NCBI GenBank assembly: GCA_937127195.1
Contig: CAKZLT010000638.1
Coordinates: 1-14,363 of the forward strand
From: an uncultured Saprospiraceae bacterium
GTDB lineage: Bacteria > Bacteroidota > Bacteroidia > Chitinophagales > Saprospiraceae
Length of the DNA: 14,363 nt
Direction: 5' to 3'
The position numbers were made by a program, and so were the translations under genes. Below the pieces are notes generated by a model, which was given only the letters and a program-made list of their open reading frames with translations, was not told the DNA's origin and searched no databases. Position 1 is the first letter of the stretch, and each line of letters starts with the position of its first letter. Shown here in pieces: positions 6,276-14,081 of the stretch.

Positions 6276-8465
6276 TTATAGTTTTTCTTTTAAGAAATTC
6301 GTCATTTTAGTAAATAAGTGAATACGAGCATTATCACCATAAATACCATGATTTCTATTTGGGTAGAAATAAGTATCATATTGTTTGTTGGCTTTAATCA
6401 ACGCATTCGCCATTTCTGCGGTATTTTGAAAATGTACATTATCATCCGCAATACCGTGAACTAATAAATAGTTTCCTTTCAGTTGGTCAGCAAAATTCAC
6501 AGGTGAATTATCTTCATATCCTTTTGAATTTTCTTTTGGTGTGCGCATATACCGTTCGGTATAAATTGAATCATACCATTTCCAATTAGTTACAGGTGCA
6601 ACTGCAATCGCTGCTTTGAACACATCATTTCCTTTGAATAAACACAAAGAAGACATATAACCGCCGTAACTCCAACCAAAAATACCGATTCGTTTGCTAT
6701 CAATATAGTTTTGTTTTCCTAACCATTTGGCCGCTTCGATTTGGTCAATTGTTTCATACTTTCCTAATTGTTGGTAAGTAACTTTCTTAAACTCTTGACC
6801 GCGCGCGCCTGTTCCTCGATTATCAACAGAAACCACAATATATCCTAGTTGCGTTAAGTGTTGAAACCAAAGATAATTATTACCACCCCAACTATCTTTT
6901 ACAGTCTGAGAACCAGGCCCGCCATAAACGTACATCAAAACTGGATAAGATTTATTTTTATCAAAATCCGCTGGTTTCATCATCCATGCATTCAACTTTA
7001 CATCCTTAGTCGGAATAGTCAAAAACTCTGATTTGGCTAGACTAAACGCTGCAATTTTTTCTTTTAATCGCTTATTTTCTTCAATTACGCGAACTTCTTT
7101 TCCTTTGTGATTCTTGACATCAAAGACGTAAGGTGCATTCAATTTTGAATTTGTATTGACGAAATAATCGAACGTTTTACTGAATTTTGCACTATTTTGA
7201 CCATCGCCCTTATTGAGTTTTTTCTTTTTAGAACCATCTAATTTTACAGAATAAACGTGGCGTTGCATCGGCGACTTCTCTGCTGATTGATAAAAAACTC
7301 TTCCGCGCTTCTCATCAACACCATAAAAAGAAGTGACATCATATTCGCCAGAAGTGATTTGTGCGACTTCTTTGCCAGTCATATCATGTAAATAAATGTG
7401 GTTGTAACCAGATTTTTCGCTCGTCCAGACGAATTGTTTTCCATCTTTTAAGAAAGTCAAATCATCATGTATATCAATATAGTAATCGTTTTTTTCTTCT
7501 AAAAGTACTTTAGTTGAACCATCTTTTGGATTGGCTAAAAGTAACTTTAAATGATTTTGGTGACGATTCAAACGAAAAACACACAATTGATTATCTGGTG
7601 TCCATTTGATACGAGGAAAATAAATATCTCCTTTCTCGCCTGTGTTGACTTCCGTTATTTTTCCTGTTTTTAAATTATAAATATGAACTGAAACAACGGC
7701 ATTCGTTTCGCCAGCTTTTGGATATTTGAATGAATATTGCTCTGGATAAGCGCCATTGTAATACATTGGCATCGAAAATTCTTTGACAGCCTTCTCATCA
7801 AATCGCATAAAAGCAATATTTTGACCATCAGGCGACCAGTAAAAAGCTCTATCTTGACCAAATTCTTCTTCATAAACCCAATCACAAGCACCATTAATGA
7901 TGTGATTCCATTTGCCATCTGTTGTTACTTGAGTTTCTTTTCCATTGGTCATATTTTTATAAAAAAGGTTATTCTCACGAACAAAGGCGACTTTATCATT
8001 AGTAGAATTAAAAATGGCTAATTGCTGTTTTCCATTTTCAGAAAGCGGTTCTAATACTTTTGATTTAATATCATAGATATAAAAATTAGCTTTACTAGAA
8101 TGGCGATAGATAGATTCGGAAGCCGTTGCAAAGATGATTTTGCTTTCGTCAGCGTTGTAATTATAATTAGAAAAACGACCATTTAACTTATCGTCTAGTT
8201 CTTTCAAATTTTCTCCATCAAATACAGTTTCAACCTTTTCGCCTGTGGTCAAATCATATTTAATGATTTGATGAACTGACTTCATTTGACTGTAAGATTG
8301 TTTGGTATAATGTTTTCCGTCATTCAAAAAATTGAATCCTGAGACATATCTTGGTGAAAAAGTTCTTTTTTGCCAAATATCTTCCAATGTTACTTCTTTT
8401 TTTTGTGCAAATGTAGCTACTGCGAATGCTACACTTAAAATGCTTAATACGATGATTTTTTTCAT
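6276..8465 (-). CDS. secreted S9 family dipeptidyl peptidase (DPP IV-type)
   Basis: 729 residues, the usual length for bacterial DPP IV. Signal peptide 1-20 is cut before Q21, placing the enzyme in the periplasm or at the surface. Residues about 90-450 form the beta-propeller (DPPIV_N) and about 490-729 the alpha/beta hydrolase domain. The triad is visible: S599 in GWSYGG, D674 in HGIADDNVHF, and H706 in RNHGIYG. The propeller motif DWVYEEE at 195-201 supplies the glutamates that hold the substrate N-terminus, and Y514 in VYGGPGS matches the oxyanion-hole tyrosine. It should remove X-Pro or X-Ala dipeptides from peptides, a nutritional role in many Bacteroidota. A related prolyl tripeptidyl peptidase specificity cannot be excluded. 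It converges on the kinase-peptide unit and is separated from the upstream traB-like gene by a repeat-filled gap. Confidence 0.95.
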   Translation of the reverse strand: MKKIIVLSILSVAFAVATFAQKKEVTLEDIWQKRTFSPRYVSGFNFLNDGKHYTKQSYSQMKSVHQIIKYDLTTGEKVETVFDGENLKELDDKLNGRFSNYNYNADESKIIFATASESIYRHSSKANFYIYDIKSKVLEPLSENGKQQLAIFNSTNDKVAFVRENNLFYKNMTNGKETQVTTDGKWNHIINGACDWVYEEEFGQDRAFYWSPDGQNIAFMRFDEKAVKEFSMPMYYNGAYPEQYSFKYPKAGETNAVVSVHIYNLKTGKITEVNTGEKGDIYFPRIKWTPDNQLCVFRLNRHQNHLKLLLANPKDGSTKVLLEEKNDYYIDIHDDLTFLKDGKQFVWTSEKSGYNHIYLHDMTGKEVAQITSGEYDVTSFYGVDEKRGRVFYQSAEKSPMQRHVYSVKLDGSKKKKLNKGDGQNSAKFSKTFDYFVNTNSKLNAPYVFDVKNHKGKEVRVIEENKRLKEKIAAFSLAKSEFLTIPTKDVKLNAWMMKPADFDKNKSYPVLMYVYGGPGSQTVKDSWGGNNYLWFQHLTQLGYIVVSVDNRGTGARGQEFKKVTYQQLGKYETIDQIEAAKWLGKQNYIDSKRIGIFGWSYGGYMSSLCLFKGNDVFKAAIAVAPVTNWKWYDSIYTERYMRTPKENSKGYEDNSPVNFADQLKGNYLLVHGIADDNVHFQNTAEMANALIKANKQYDTYFYPNRNHGIYGDNARIHLFTKMTNFLKEKL

Positions 8466-8570
8466 AAAAATTGATTTTCAAAATATAAAATATTTCTAAT
8501 AATGCTCTGACATTCAAAGTTACAAAAAACTAGAGTGGTTCATTTTTTTTTATTCAAAAAGGCTAAAAAG

Positions 8571-8715
8571 AATGATGAATGTTGATGTAGTGATGAATGT
8601 ATAATGATGAATGTTGAATGCATAATGCTAAATGCTCCGCTGTTTCGTCCTTTTATGGCAAAACAGCGGAGCATTCATCATTATACATTCATCATTATGC
8701 TATACATTCATCATT
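8571..8715. repeat. intergenic inverted-repeat element made of short direct repeats (element 2)
   Basis: The tip is a perfect 15-bp stem, AATGCTCCGCTGTTT (8630-8644) against AAACAGCGGAGCATT (about 8660-8675). Further out, 8591-8613 is a perfect 23-base reverse complement of 8672-8694, and AATGATGAATGT (8571-8582) pairs with 8704-8715. The left arm has about 20 extra bases next to the tip. Both arms are built of repeated ATTCATCATTATAC-like units or their complement. The right arm runs two bases into the TAA stop of the TraB/GumN gene (8714-8716). CCGCTGTTTCG at 8637-8647 is shared with element 1. Confidence 0.85.
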
Positions 8716-9631
8716 AATAAAGCGGTTTAAGTTTGTAACCAGCTTTTCGTAGTAACTTAATTACACCTTCGTCGCCAGGCAAATGTCCTGCACCGACAGC
8801 AAAAAAGGTTGGTTTTTCTCTAGCCATTTGACCAATGACAGGAATCCAGTTTTTATTACGATTAATCAAAAGCACATCATTGAAGTTAGCAATACTCGGG
8901 TCGCCTGCCATCAATGTATTCAAGGCTTCGATGTCTTGTTTCTTGTAGAGTTCAACCAATTCATCTAAAGATTCAGCCTCATCTTCTCCACCGCCTTTTA
9001 TAGCACTAACGAGCATTTCAGCCTGCGTTTTATACGGAATATTATCAAAAATGCTCATTTGATATGCCATTGTTTCGAGTCCTTTCATTTCGATTTCTTG
9101 GTCTTTTGCCATATCAGAAAACACCATTTCGTAAGAAGTTGAGCCGCTGTCACCACCAACAGAAGGTTGATCTTGACCAATTGAAGATAAATCCATACCA
9201 ATCATTTGACTCAGAAAAATAGGCTTAACTTTTTCAACGAGTGTTGCCATCATACCCATTTCCATGGAGTCCATAATGTAATTATGCACCAAATTATAAT
9301 CATCAGTCGAAAGTAAATTTTTTAAAGATTGATTGTTGTCCATCATGATTCCGCCAAGCATTCCGAAGATAGCCATTGGGTTTTGCATTTCGTCCAAATC
9401 GATTTCTAAGGCTAATTGCTCAGATTTTTTGAATACCTTTTTTGTGTTTTTGGTAAGAAAAAAATCGTCTGTCCCGATGATGTGAATCGTTCCGTAGAGG
9501 TAAGAAGGTTTTTCTAAACCATTACCAGAGATTTCCCAAAGTAGAGATTTTTCTAGTTTCTGTGCTTGTACTGTACCAAAAGCAAATACACTAATTAATA
9601 TCCATAAAATATTCTTCATTTGTTTTTTCAT
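8714..9631 (-). CDS. TraB/GumN (Tiki-like) family protein, secreted
   Basis: 305 residues. Signal peptide with hydrophobic 8-19, cut after A23 just before Gln (VQA/QKL). Hallmarks of the TraB/GumN family are present: GTIH at 47-50 (H50), an acidic strand LALEIDLD at 73-80 (E76), the GLE motif at 184-186, RNKNW at 258-262, and the C-terminal VGAGHLPG at 279-286 with H283. In animals the related TIKI proteins are metal-dependent proteases that trim Wnt; bacterial members are presumed metalloproteases of unknown substrate. A Met- and Gly-rich central segment (85-130, 145-165) is less typical. ATG at residue 1 is taken as the start; Met5 would also leave a signal peptide. Divergent from the cupin gene and upstream of the DPP IV gene across element 2. 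Confidence 0.9.
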   Translation of the reverse strand: MKKQMKNILWILISVFAFGTVQAQKLEKSLLWEISGNGLEKPSYLYGTIHIIGTDDFFLTKNTKKVFKKSEQLALEIDLDEMQNPMAIFGMLGGIMMDNNQSLKNLLSTDDYNLVHNYIMDSMEMGMMATLVEKVKPIFLSQMIGMDLSSIGQDQPSVGGDSGSTSYEMVFSDMAKDQEIEMKGLETMAYQMSIFDNIPYKTQAEMLVSAIKGGGEDEAESLDELVELYKKQDIEALNTLMAGDPSIANFNDVLLINRNKNWIPVIGQMAREKPTFFAVGAGHLPGDEGVIKLLRKAGYKLKPLY

Positions 9632-9713
9632 TCTTTAAAGCGTTCAAAAATTGAAATATATTAATTTTTAAACGAAATTTTATTTTAAAATATAAAGTAA
9701 CTCCTTTTCAAAA

Positions 9714-9744
9714 GTTGCGTTAATGCAACATTAAAACGCATTAA
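9714..9744. promoter_or_regulatory. candidate operator palindromes between divergent genes
   Basis: GTTGC (9714-9718) pairs with GCAAC (9725-9729), and overlapping it TTAATGC (9720-9726) pairs with GCATTAA (9738-9744). The site lies about midway in the 229-base gap between the leftward TraB/GumN gene and the rightward cupin gene. Interleaved palindromes here could bind a regulator of either gene, but they are short and no regulator is nearby. Confidence 0.25.
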
Positions 9745-9840
9745 TAAGTTTTTATCTTGTCAAATACTATATTATTATACGAAATAATCATTATCTACGA
9801 AGTTTAGTAAATATAGTTGATAAATTAATGTTAATAATTT

Positions 9841-9845
9841 GGAGG
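9841..9845 (+). promoter_or_regulatory. Shine-Dalgarno-like GGAGG before the cupin start
   Basis: GGAGG ends 15 bases before the ATG at 9861, farther than the usual 5-9. It is the clearest anti-16S match ahead of any gene in this window, where starts are otherwise preceded by AT-rich sequence. No alternative in-frame start lies closer, so either the site is weak or it is fortuitous. Confidence 0.4.
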
Positions 9846-9860
9846 TAATTTTAATAAAAT

Positions 9861-10229
9861 ATGATTGATACTATTAATATAGAAGAGAAGTTTAACTTGA
9901 TTGATGAATATTGGACACCAAAAGTTATAGGCGAACTGAATGGACAATATGTAAAATTAGCTAAGGTGAAAGGGGAATTTGTCTGGCACGACCACGAAAA
10001 TGAAGATGAATTATTTATGGTAGTGAAAGGAACTCTTTTTATGGATTTTCGAGATGGAAGAACAACTACAACGAAAACAGGAGAAATTATTATTGTACCT
10101 AAAGGTGTTGAACATCGTCCACATACTGGAGATAAAGAAGTTTGGATTATGCTTTTTGAACCTAAAGCTATTCAACATACTGGTGATGTAAAGAGTGAAT
10201 TGACGGTTGAAGAAGACGTTTGGATTTAG
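9861..10229 (+). CDS. single-domain cupin protein
   Basis: 122 residues, a full small cupin with no other domain and no signal peptide, so cytosolic. Cupin motif 1 is WHDHENEDELF at 42-52, giving metal ligands H43, H45 and E50. Motif 2 is PKGVEHRPH at 80-88, giving H85. This complete His/His/Glu/His set suggests a bound divalent metal. Such stand-alone cupins include isomerases, dioxygenases and proteins of unknown role; the substrate cannot be told. It has its own upstream region, divergent from the TraB/GumN gene, and 167 bases separate it from the TPR gene downstream. Confidence 0.9.
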   Translation: MIDTINIEEKFNLIDEYWTPKVIGELNGQYVKLAKVKGEFVWHDHENEDELFMVVKGTLFMDFRDGRTTTTKTGEIIIVPKGVEHRPHTGDKEVWIMLFEPKAIQHTGDVKSELTVEEDVWI

Positions 10230-10396
10230 GAAAGTTGCCTTTAATGTTTTATTAAAAATACTTTGTAGAAAACATTTTAAGTTATAAAAGCGTATGTTTA
10301 TAATAGTGACTTGTTATTGGTTAATTAGTGATTAGTCTTTTATAAGTTATTATTAGTGATACAAAAACTAAAAGAACCAGCAAATAATAGATTTAT

Positions 10397-12199
10397 ATGA
10401 AATATTTCATTGTAATATTAGGACTCCTGATAACGACTCAAACCGTTCTGACGGCGCAAGACCCGCGCCTTTGTGAGCAGTATTTTAGAAATGGAGAATA
10501 TGATAAAGCGAGTTTATGTTTTCAGAAAATTTTTCAAAAAAATCCAACTCGTGATTATTATTTTGACCGTTATGTAGAAACTTTAATGCTTTCGGAGCAA
10601 TATAATAGATGTGAAAAAGAGCTTAAAAAACGCATTAAAAAGTATCCTCAAAAGGTGAAATTATATGTTGATTATGGTGCAATGCTTGAAAGACAATTCA
10701 AACAAGAAAAAGCCAATAAACAATATAAAAGAGCAATTGATAATTTGCCTAAGAATAGAACGGAAATTATTCGATTATCTCAAAAATTCATTAAATTAAC
10801 CAAATATGATTTGGCGTTAGAGTCGTATAAAAAAGGCTCTGAATTGTTAGCAGATAAAAAGATTTTTGCTTACGAATTGGGAGATTTGTATCGTCAAAAA
10901 GGCGATAGACAACCAATGATTGAGAATTATATCATTAGTTTGAAGGCAACTCCAACGCGTTTAAATTCTTTAAAAACGATTTTTCAGCGATTTTTTGGGG
11001 CAGATGATTTCAAAGAATTACAATTACAATTATATCAAGCCATTAATGATACGCCAGATGAAATGGTACTATTGGAAATGATGTCTTGGGTTTTCATACA
11101 GAAAAAAGATTATAAAAATGCTTTTCGTCAAGTCAAAGCGATTGATAAACGCACCAAAGACACAGGCGGGCGAGTGTATCGTTTGGCTCAAATGGCGCAA
11201 CGTGCAAAGGATTATGATGCCGCAATTAAGGCTTATGAGTATTTAATTGAGGAAAAAGGCAGAACGAATACGTATTATATAGATTCTAAAAAGGAAATGT
11301 TGAAGTGTAAACGCCTTCGATTGGTCGATGGATATGATTACACTCAAGAGGATTTGAAAACACTAGAAGCGGAATACGAAACGTTTTTGACGGAATTTGG
11401 TAAGAATGCAACTTCAGGAAATATTGTTTACGAATTGGCAGAATTGGAAGCATTCTTTTTGAATGACTTGGATAAGGCAATTGAATTAATGGAAGAATTA
11501 ATTGAAACGCCTGGTGTGCGTCGTCATTTATTGGCAGAGTCGAAGATTGCCTTAGGTGATTATTATTTGATGGATGGCGAAATCTGGGAGTCAACACTAT
11601 TGTATTCTCAAGTAGATAAAGCATACAAAGACGATGTTTTGGGGCAAAAAGCGCGTTTTAAGAATGCGAAACTGTCTTATTTTAAAGGTGATTTTGAATG
11701 GGCGCAAACGCAATTTAGTGTTTTGAAAGCTTCTACTTCTAAGCTAATTGCCAATGATGCTTTGGATTTATCTGTATTTATTTTGGATAATTTGGCTTTG
11801 GATACAGTGATTAGACCGATGTATTTATTTTCACAAGCGGAATTATTGATTTTTCAAAATCGTTTTGATGATGCTTTTGTAAAAATGGATAGCATTATTC
11901 AAGCTTTTCCGAATCACTCTTTGCAGGATGATATTTATTTTGCGAAAGCGGCAATTTACAAAAAGCAGCGCAAATACGACTTAGAGGCTCAAATGTACCA
12001 GAATATTATTGATAATTTTAAGGAAAGTATTCGAGTTGATAATTCATTATTTGCTCTAGCAGGCTTATATGAAACGCATTTGGATGATAAGAAGAAGGCT
12101 CAAAAGCTATATGAACAGATTATTTTGGATTTTTCTAATAGTACTTTTGCCGTAGAAGCACGGAAACGATTTAGGGCGTTGCGTGGAGATTTTCAGTAA
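10397..12199 (+). CDS. periplasmic tetratricopeptide-repeat protein
   Basis: 600 residues. Signal peptide with hydrophobic 4-18, cut after A20 before Gln. The mature protein is almost all helical TPR repeats: 24-50 (YFRNGEYDKASLCFQKIF), 85-115, 120-150, 155-185, 230-290, 335-400 and 405-450. A C-terminal block from about 475 to 597 has repeats of the outer-membrane YbgF/BamD style (QAELLIFQNRFDDAF, then KKAQKLYEQIILDF and ending EARKRFRALRGDF). Long TPR proteins of this type are widespread in Bacteroidota; they usually act as scaffolds at the envelope, but no specific partner is shown here. No catalytic motif is seen. A long GU-containing hairpin follows 73 bases after the stop. Confidence 0.9.
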   Translation: MKYFIVILGLLITTQTVLTAQDPRLCEQYFRNGEYDKASLCFQKIFQKNPTRDYYFDRYVETLMLSEQYNRCEKELKKRIKKYPQKVKLYVDYGAMLERQFKQEKANKQYKRAIDNLPKNRTEIIRLSQKFIKLTKYDLALESYKKGSELLADKKIFAYELGDLYRQKGDRQPMIENYIISLKATPTRLNSLKTIFQRFFGADDFKELQLQLYQAINDTPDEMVLLEMMSWVFIQKKDYKNAFRQVKAIDKRTKDTGGRVYRLAQMAQRAKDYDAAIKAYEYLIEEKGRTNTYYIDSKKEMLKCKRLRLVDGYDYTQEDLKTLEAEYETFLTEFGKNATSGNIVYELAELEAFFLNDLDKAIELMEELIETPGVRRHLLAESKIALGDYYLMDGEIWESTLLYSQVDKAYKDDVLGQKARFKNAKLSYFKGDFEWAQTQFSVLKASTSKLIANDALDLSVFILDNLALDTVIRPMYLFSQAELLIFQNRFDDAFVKMDSIIQAFPNHSLQDDIYFAKAAIYKKQRKYDLEAQMYQNIIDNFKESIRVDNSLFALAGLYETHLDDKKKAQKLYEQIILDFSNSTFAVEARKRFRALRGDFQ

Positions 12200-12272
12200 G
12201 AATAATGAAGAGAATGATAGAATAGGCTTTTGATATTTAAGGTGTTATTTCTTTTTGTGAAAAAATTAAGCT

Positions 12273-12305
12273 AAACGGTGTCGGTTTTCAAAACTGATGC
12301 CGTTT
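12273..12305 (+). terminator. terminator-like hairpin after the TPR gene
   Basis: Bases 12273-12288 can pair with 12290-12305 over 16 positions, three of them G-U in RNA, with a core of AAACGG against CCGTTT. The innermost TTTT/AAAA pairs would open to form the loop. No clear T-run follows on the plus strand, so termination efficiency is uncertain; its place 73 bases after the stop fits a 3' end. Confidence 0.45.
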
Positions 12306-12351
12306 GGTATTTATGGCTTAATCTGATTATTTTGAATAAATCTAATGGTTA

Positions 12352-12518
12352 CTTAGTGAAGAAAAATAAATAAGTTGCACCATTATACAACTTTATTTTT
12401 TTATTTAAAAGTGCTTAAAAAATTAAGCATAGCACCGCTACGGTTCATTTTTTTAGTGCTTTTAAATAGAACAAAGAAAAAGTAGAATGGTGCTAGTTAT
12501 TTATTTTTCTTCACTTAG
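12352..12518. repeat. large near-perfect inverted repeat (element 3), possible MITE-like element
   Basis: Position n pairs with 24870-n. Of 72 base positions from 12352 to 12423 against 12447 to 12518, about 58 are Watson-Crick and 4 G-T. The longest perfect run is 12355-12373 with 12497-12515; others are 12377-12384 and 12402-12411. The tip holds a smaller ACCG-CTA-CGGT hairpin (12434-12444). Similarity weakens outside 12352 and 12518. As RNA or single-stranded DNA this makes one very long hairpin. No coding capacity; origin as a small non-autonomous mobile repeat is inference. Confidence 0.88.
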
Positions 12519-12553
12519 CACTATTCAAATGAATAACAGAATATCTCATTTTC

Positions 12554-12618
12554 TATATTTGGATTTAGAGGCTAAAAAAAAGACTTTAAATCCAAATTAA
12601 GTATTATATTTGGATTTA
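12554..12618 (+). promoter_or_regulatory. three ATTTGGATTTA boxes upstream of the ATPase gene
   Basis: The 14-mer TATATTTGGATTTA is exact at 12554-12567 and 12605-12618; TAAATCCAAAT at 12587-12597 is the reverse complement of its core. The direct copies are 51 bases apart, close to five helical turns, and the last ends 13 bases before the ATG. Both direct copies also fit the bacteroidete -7 promoter consensus TAnnTTTG, though no -33 TTTG is seen at the expected distance. A regulator-binding or autoregulatory region is plausible. Confidence 0.55.
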
Positions 12619-12631
12619 TAAAGGATGTAAT

Positions 12632-14050
12632 ATGATAGGAAGAAAAGCAGAAATACAGAAAATCGAATTATTGTTAGCTTCTGAACGTTCAGAGTTTTTG
12701 GCGGTAACAGGTCGCAGAAGAGTAGGAAAAACTTTTTTGATTGATGTGCTATTGAGAGAGCGGTACTGCTTTAATCTGACAGGTATTCAAAACGGGACTT
12801 TACAACAACAACTAGCTAATTTTGCTATCAAACTTTCAGAATACAATGGGACTTATACACCAGTGATACCTCAAAACTGGCAAATGGCATTTTTACAGTT
12901 GAAGGCTTATCTAGTTAAGCTACCAAAGGATAAGAAACAGATTGTTTTTATAGATGAATTACCTTGGGTAGCAACACCTCGTTCTAATTTTATTCAATTT
13001 TTAGCGCACTTCTGGAATGATTATTTATCTAAAGAAAAACACTTCTTATTAGTGATTTGTGGTTCTGCAACCTCTTGGATAAGCCAAAAAATTATTAATG
13101 ATAGAGGTGGCTTACATAATCGAGTAACTGAGATTATTCACTTACATCCTTTTACATTGGCTGAAACAAAGACTTTTTTTGATAGTAAGCATATTCGTTT
13201 GACCTTCCAAGAAATTGCTAAAATCTATATGACATTAGGAGGCATTCCTTTTTATTTGGAAAATATCCGAAAGGGAGAAAGTTTTGCGAGTGCGATTGAG
13301 CGGATTTGTTTTTCTCCAAATGGCTTACTCAGAAACGAATATCAAAATCTATATCAAGCTCTTTTTAATAACTACGATGTTCATCAGTCAATCGTAGCCT
13401 TGTTGGCTACTCGTCAGAACGGATTGACGAGACCAGAGATATTTGAACATTTTAATATAAAATCGTCGGGGAGCTATACGCGTGCTTTGAAAGAACTACA
13501 AATCTCTGATTTTGTTGATGAAAAAATACCATTTATAGGGCGAAATAAAGGCGTTTATTTTAGATTAATTGATGAGTATTCGATTTTTTATCATCGTTTT
13601 ATTAAGACTAATCGTCAATATACCAAAGGTCTGTGGCAACAACTTTCTAGTAGTCAAACCTATAAAATTTGGTTGGGTTTCGCTTTTGAAAACCTTTGTC
13701 ATAAACATATTGACGAAATAAAAGTAACATTAGGTATAGCAGCAGTTTATACAGAAATATACAGCCTTAGAGTACCGAAAAGTAAGGAGAATGAAGGTTT
13801 TCAAATTGATTTAATTATTGATAGAAAAGATGATAGCATTAACTTGTGCGAAATCAAATTTTATGCGACGGAATTTACGATTTCTAAATCTTATTATGAT
13901 GAATTGCTCCGTAAAAAACAGGCTTTTATAGACCATAGTAGTACAAAAAAACAGATTTTTATTACCTTGATTACCAATCATGGCGTAAAAAAGAATCAAT
14001 ATGCTAATGAAATCGTTGATGCAGAAGTAAGACTAGAGGAATTGATGTAA
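12632..14050 (+). CDS. STAND-like ATPase with C-terminal DUF234 nuclease-like domain
   Basis: 472 residues. The N-terminus is an archaeal-type ATPase: Walker A GRRRVGKT at 27-34, Walker B IVFIDEL at 104-110 (D108, E109), and a sensor strand VICGSATSW at 141-149. LGGIPFYLENI at 202-212 and a winged-helix-like segment (about 250-300) follow, as usual in this family. The C-terminal DUF234 part has GFAFENLC at 349-356 and a PD-(D/E)xK-like set D393, E407, K409 (DLIID then CEIKF), suggesting a metal-dependent nuclease. All key residues are intact. These proteins occur patchily and are proposed to act in defence or mobile-element biology; the role is not settled. The gene follows the largest inverted repeat and three repeated boxes, and a further reading frame starts 31 bases after its stop. 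Confidence 0.93.
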   Translation: MIGRKAEIQKIELLLASERSEFLAVTGRRRVGKTFLIDVLLRERYCFNLTGIQNGTLQQQLANFAIKLSEYNGTYTPVIPQNWQMAFLQLKAYLVKLPKDKKQIVFIDELPWVATPRSNFIQFLAHFWNDYLSKEKHFLLVICGSATSWISQKIINDRGGLHNRVTEIIHLHPFTLAETKTFFDSKHIRLTFQEIAKIYMTLGGIPFYLENIRKGESFASAIERICFSPNGLLRNEYQNLYQALFNNYDVHQSIVALLATRQNGLTRPEIFEHFNIKSSGSYTRALKELQISDFVDEKIPFIGRNKGVYFRLIDEYSIFYHRFIKTNRQYTKGLWQQLSSSQTYKIWLGFAFENLCHKHIDEIKVTLGIAAVYTEIYSLRVPKSKENEGFQIDLIIDRKDDSINLCEIKFYATEFTISKSYYDELLRKKQAFIDHSSTKKQIFITLITNHGVKKNQYANEIVDAEVRLEELM

Positions 14051-14081
14051 TAGATTTTTCTTCACTAAAAGATTTAACTTT

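Larger units (their letters stand above)
12200..12631. other. intergenic region with hairpin, large inverted repeat and triple motif, no gene
   Basis: This 432-base stretch holds, in order, a terminator-like hairpin (12273-12305), the tract TTAATCTGATTATTT (12318-12332) also seen at 1560-1574, a 167-base inverted repeat (12352-12518), and three copies of ATTTGGATTTA (12554-12618). There is no credible open frame. Confidence 0.75.

Noticed and set aside
8571..8715. Possible CRISPR array from the repeated ATTCATCATT units
   Set aside because: The units are adjacent or nearly so with no unique spacers of constant length, and they form one inverted repeat; no cas genes are near.
11286..11624. 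112-codon minus-strand frame inside the TPR gene
   Set aside because: Antisense shadow of a clear TPR coding region with low-complexity composition and no start context.
12352..12518. Integron attC site or retron RNA
   Set aside because: No integrase or reverse transcriptase is nearby, the arms lack the bipartite attC core layout, and the pairing is continuous along one axis.
12503..14066. ATTTTTCTTCACT at 12503-12515 and 14054-14066 as borders of a mobile cassette carrying the ATPase gene
   Set aside because: A 13-base AT-rich match within 14 kb is expected by chance in such DNA, and no integrase or other border feature accompanies it.
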